The position numbers and the translations under genes were made by a program. Below the pieces are notes generated by a model. The model made no database searches. It saw only the letters and a list, made by a program, of their open reading frames with translations, and was not told the origin of the DNA. From an uncultured Cellvibrio sp. (GTDB taxonomy: Bacteria; Pseudomonadota; Gammaproteobacteria; Pseudomonadales; Cellvibrionaceae), in NCBI GenBank assembly GCA_946886255.1, contig CAMPIG010000300.1:1-6055 (forward strand): a stretch of DNA of 6,055 nucleotides. The letters are read 5' to 3'. Shown in pieces: positions 5,617-6,055 of the stretch; position 1 is the stretch's first letter, and each line of letters opens with the position of its first letter.

Positions 5617-6055
5617 GTTATTTTTTTACCTGTTTTTAGATCTGTAACCGTGTGATTGGACTTGGTGAGATTGACCGTTGAAATAACAGCTTCGTCGTCA
5701 CCTTTAGGTAATTTCCCTCCAGGCAACCATTGAGAATTAGCACCCCATTCACGCCCAGAGGGCACATTCAAATTCAGCTCATATGGAGCAGGAAAATCAA
5801 CTCTAACTAGAGAGCCAGTTTCTAGTTGCTCTTTTGGTATACCGAGGCGATCCGCAATGGCAAATACATCTCCACCTTCTTCGGCAATAATTTTATCTAT
5901 ATCGCCTTTGGTGCTTACAAATTCCGACTTTGTTGCATCTGGCTTTCCAAGACCATACGCATTGTAGTCGCTTAGCGTCATTATCCGTGATGCACCACCA
6001 GCGAATTTTTGAAGATGAGCATCAATGTAGGATTGAGGTAAATAATAAGTAGAAT
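5613..6055 (-). CDS. Rhs-type polymorphic toxin, C-terminal toxin domain (gene continues beyond right edge)
   Basis: The frame is open from the right edge to the TGA at 5613 (about 146 residues visible), so the ATG at 5981 is internal and not a start. Visible order: linker YLPQSYIDAHLQKF, then ASRIM, then the toxin domain. Numbered from the internal M: FVSTKGDID (21-29), a helix with EEGGD (34-38), LVRVDFPAP (58-66), NVPSGREWGANSQWLPGG (72-89), DDEAVI (95-100) and a lysine-rich end. The linker and domain are shared with the decayed tip at 4540-5336, whose upstream part is clearly Rhs core, so the unseen part here is very probably an Rhs repeat shell. R two residues before M1, S23/T24 and E97 could be the R-S-E triad of an ADP-ribosyltransferase; that is inference. 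The toxin would act inside a competitor cell after delivery, often by type VI secretion. Overlap with the 71-aa gene supports a toxin-immunity pair. Confidence 0.8.
   Translation of the reverse strand, partial: STYYLPQSYIDAHLQKFAGGASRIMTLSDYNAYGLGKPDATKSEFVSTKGDIDKIIAEEGGDVFAIADRLGIPKEQLETGSLVRVDFPAPYELNLNVPSGREWGANSQWLPGGKLPKGDDEAVISTVNLTKSNHTVTDLKTGKKIT
6003..6047 (-). repeat. Imperfect direct repeat, copy B (Rhs linker encoding YLPQSYIDAHLQKF)
   Basis: This is the partner of 4956-5000, lying in the same orientation about 1 kb away and directly before the toxin domain of the intact Rhs gene. Synonymous differences between the copies suggest long coexistence or separate acquisition, not a recent duplication. 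Confidence 0.8.

Noticed and set aside
1..6055. CRISPR array, tRNA, insertion sequence or transposase
   Set aside because: I saw no regularly spaced short repeats, tRNA-like cloverleaf, terminal inverted repeats or transposase motifs on either strand.

Overview
The window looks like a chromosomal stretch from a Gammaproteobacterium of moderate G+C. The dnaE2-type polymerase, the Rhs toxin locus and the PrpA/B-type phosphatase suggest this, and I cannot place it to genus. It has two parts that face each other and meet near 1909-1961, where I see no convincing hairpin terminator.

Left part (1-1908, plus strand): the C-terminal ~635 residues of an error-prone DNA polymerase, DnaE2/ImuC. The gene enters from beyond the left edge and ends in the typical SRDFH tail. 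Nothing here looks damaged except the first ~36 bases, which do not read as the expected family sequence.

Right part (1962-6055, all minus strand, so read right to left): the variable end of an Rhs polymorphic-toxin locus, running into a row of enzyme genes. (1) The C-terminal toxin domain of an Rhs-type protein enters from the right edge (5613-6055). (2) Its probable immunity gene (5401-5616, 71 aa) overlaps it by ATGA. (3) A decayed second Rhs tip follows (about 4540-5336): the end of the Rhs core, the linker YLPQSYIDA-LQKF, and a second toxin domain homologous to the first, broken by at least three frame changes and several stops. (4) An unrecognised 85-aa gene (4286-4543) overlaps it by ATGA. 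(5) An ADP-ribosylglycohydrolase with an extra N-terminal segment (3135-4289) overlaps that by ATGA. (6) A small HExxH metallopeptidase (2691-3122, TTG start) follows 12 bp later. (7) A PPP-family serine/threonine phosphatase (1962-2672) follows 18 bp after that. The spacing suggests that everything from 4809 down to 1962 can be read as one transcript.

My interpretation: the two toxin domains share a PSGRE-GA-W-PGG-E core, and an upstream R and an FVSTK segment are compatible with the R-S-E type of ADP-ribosyltransferase. That fit is inferred, not proven. An ADP-ribosylglycohydrolase two genes after such a domain suggests an enzymatic, modification-removing immunity function like that described for Tri1. 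Here it has outlived its decayed toxin and sits with a phosphatase and a peptidase. The main points of interest are the pair of related toxin tips with unrelated downstream genes, and the row of modification-removing enzymes left beside a dead toxin.
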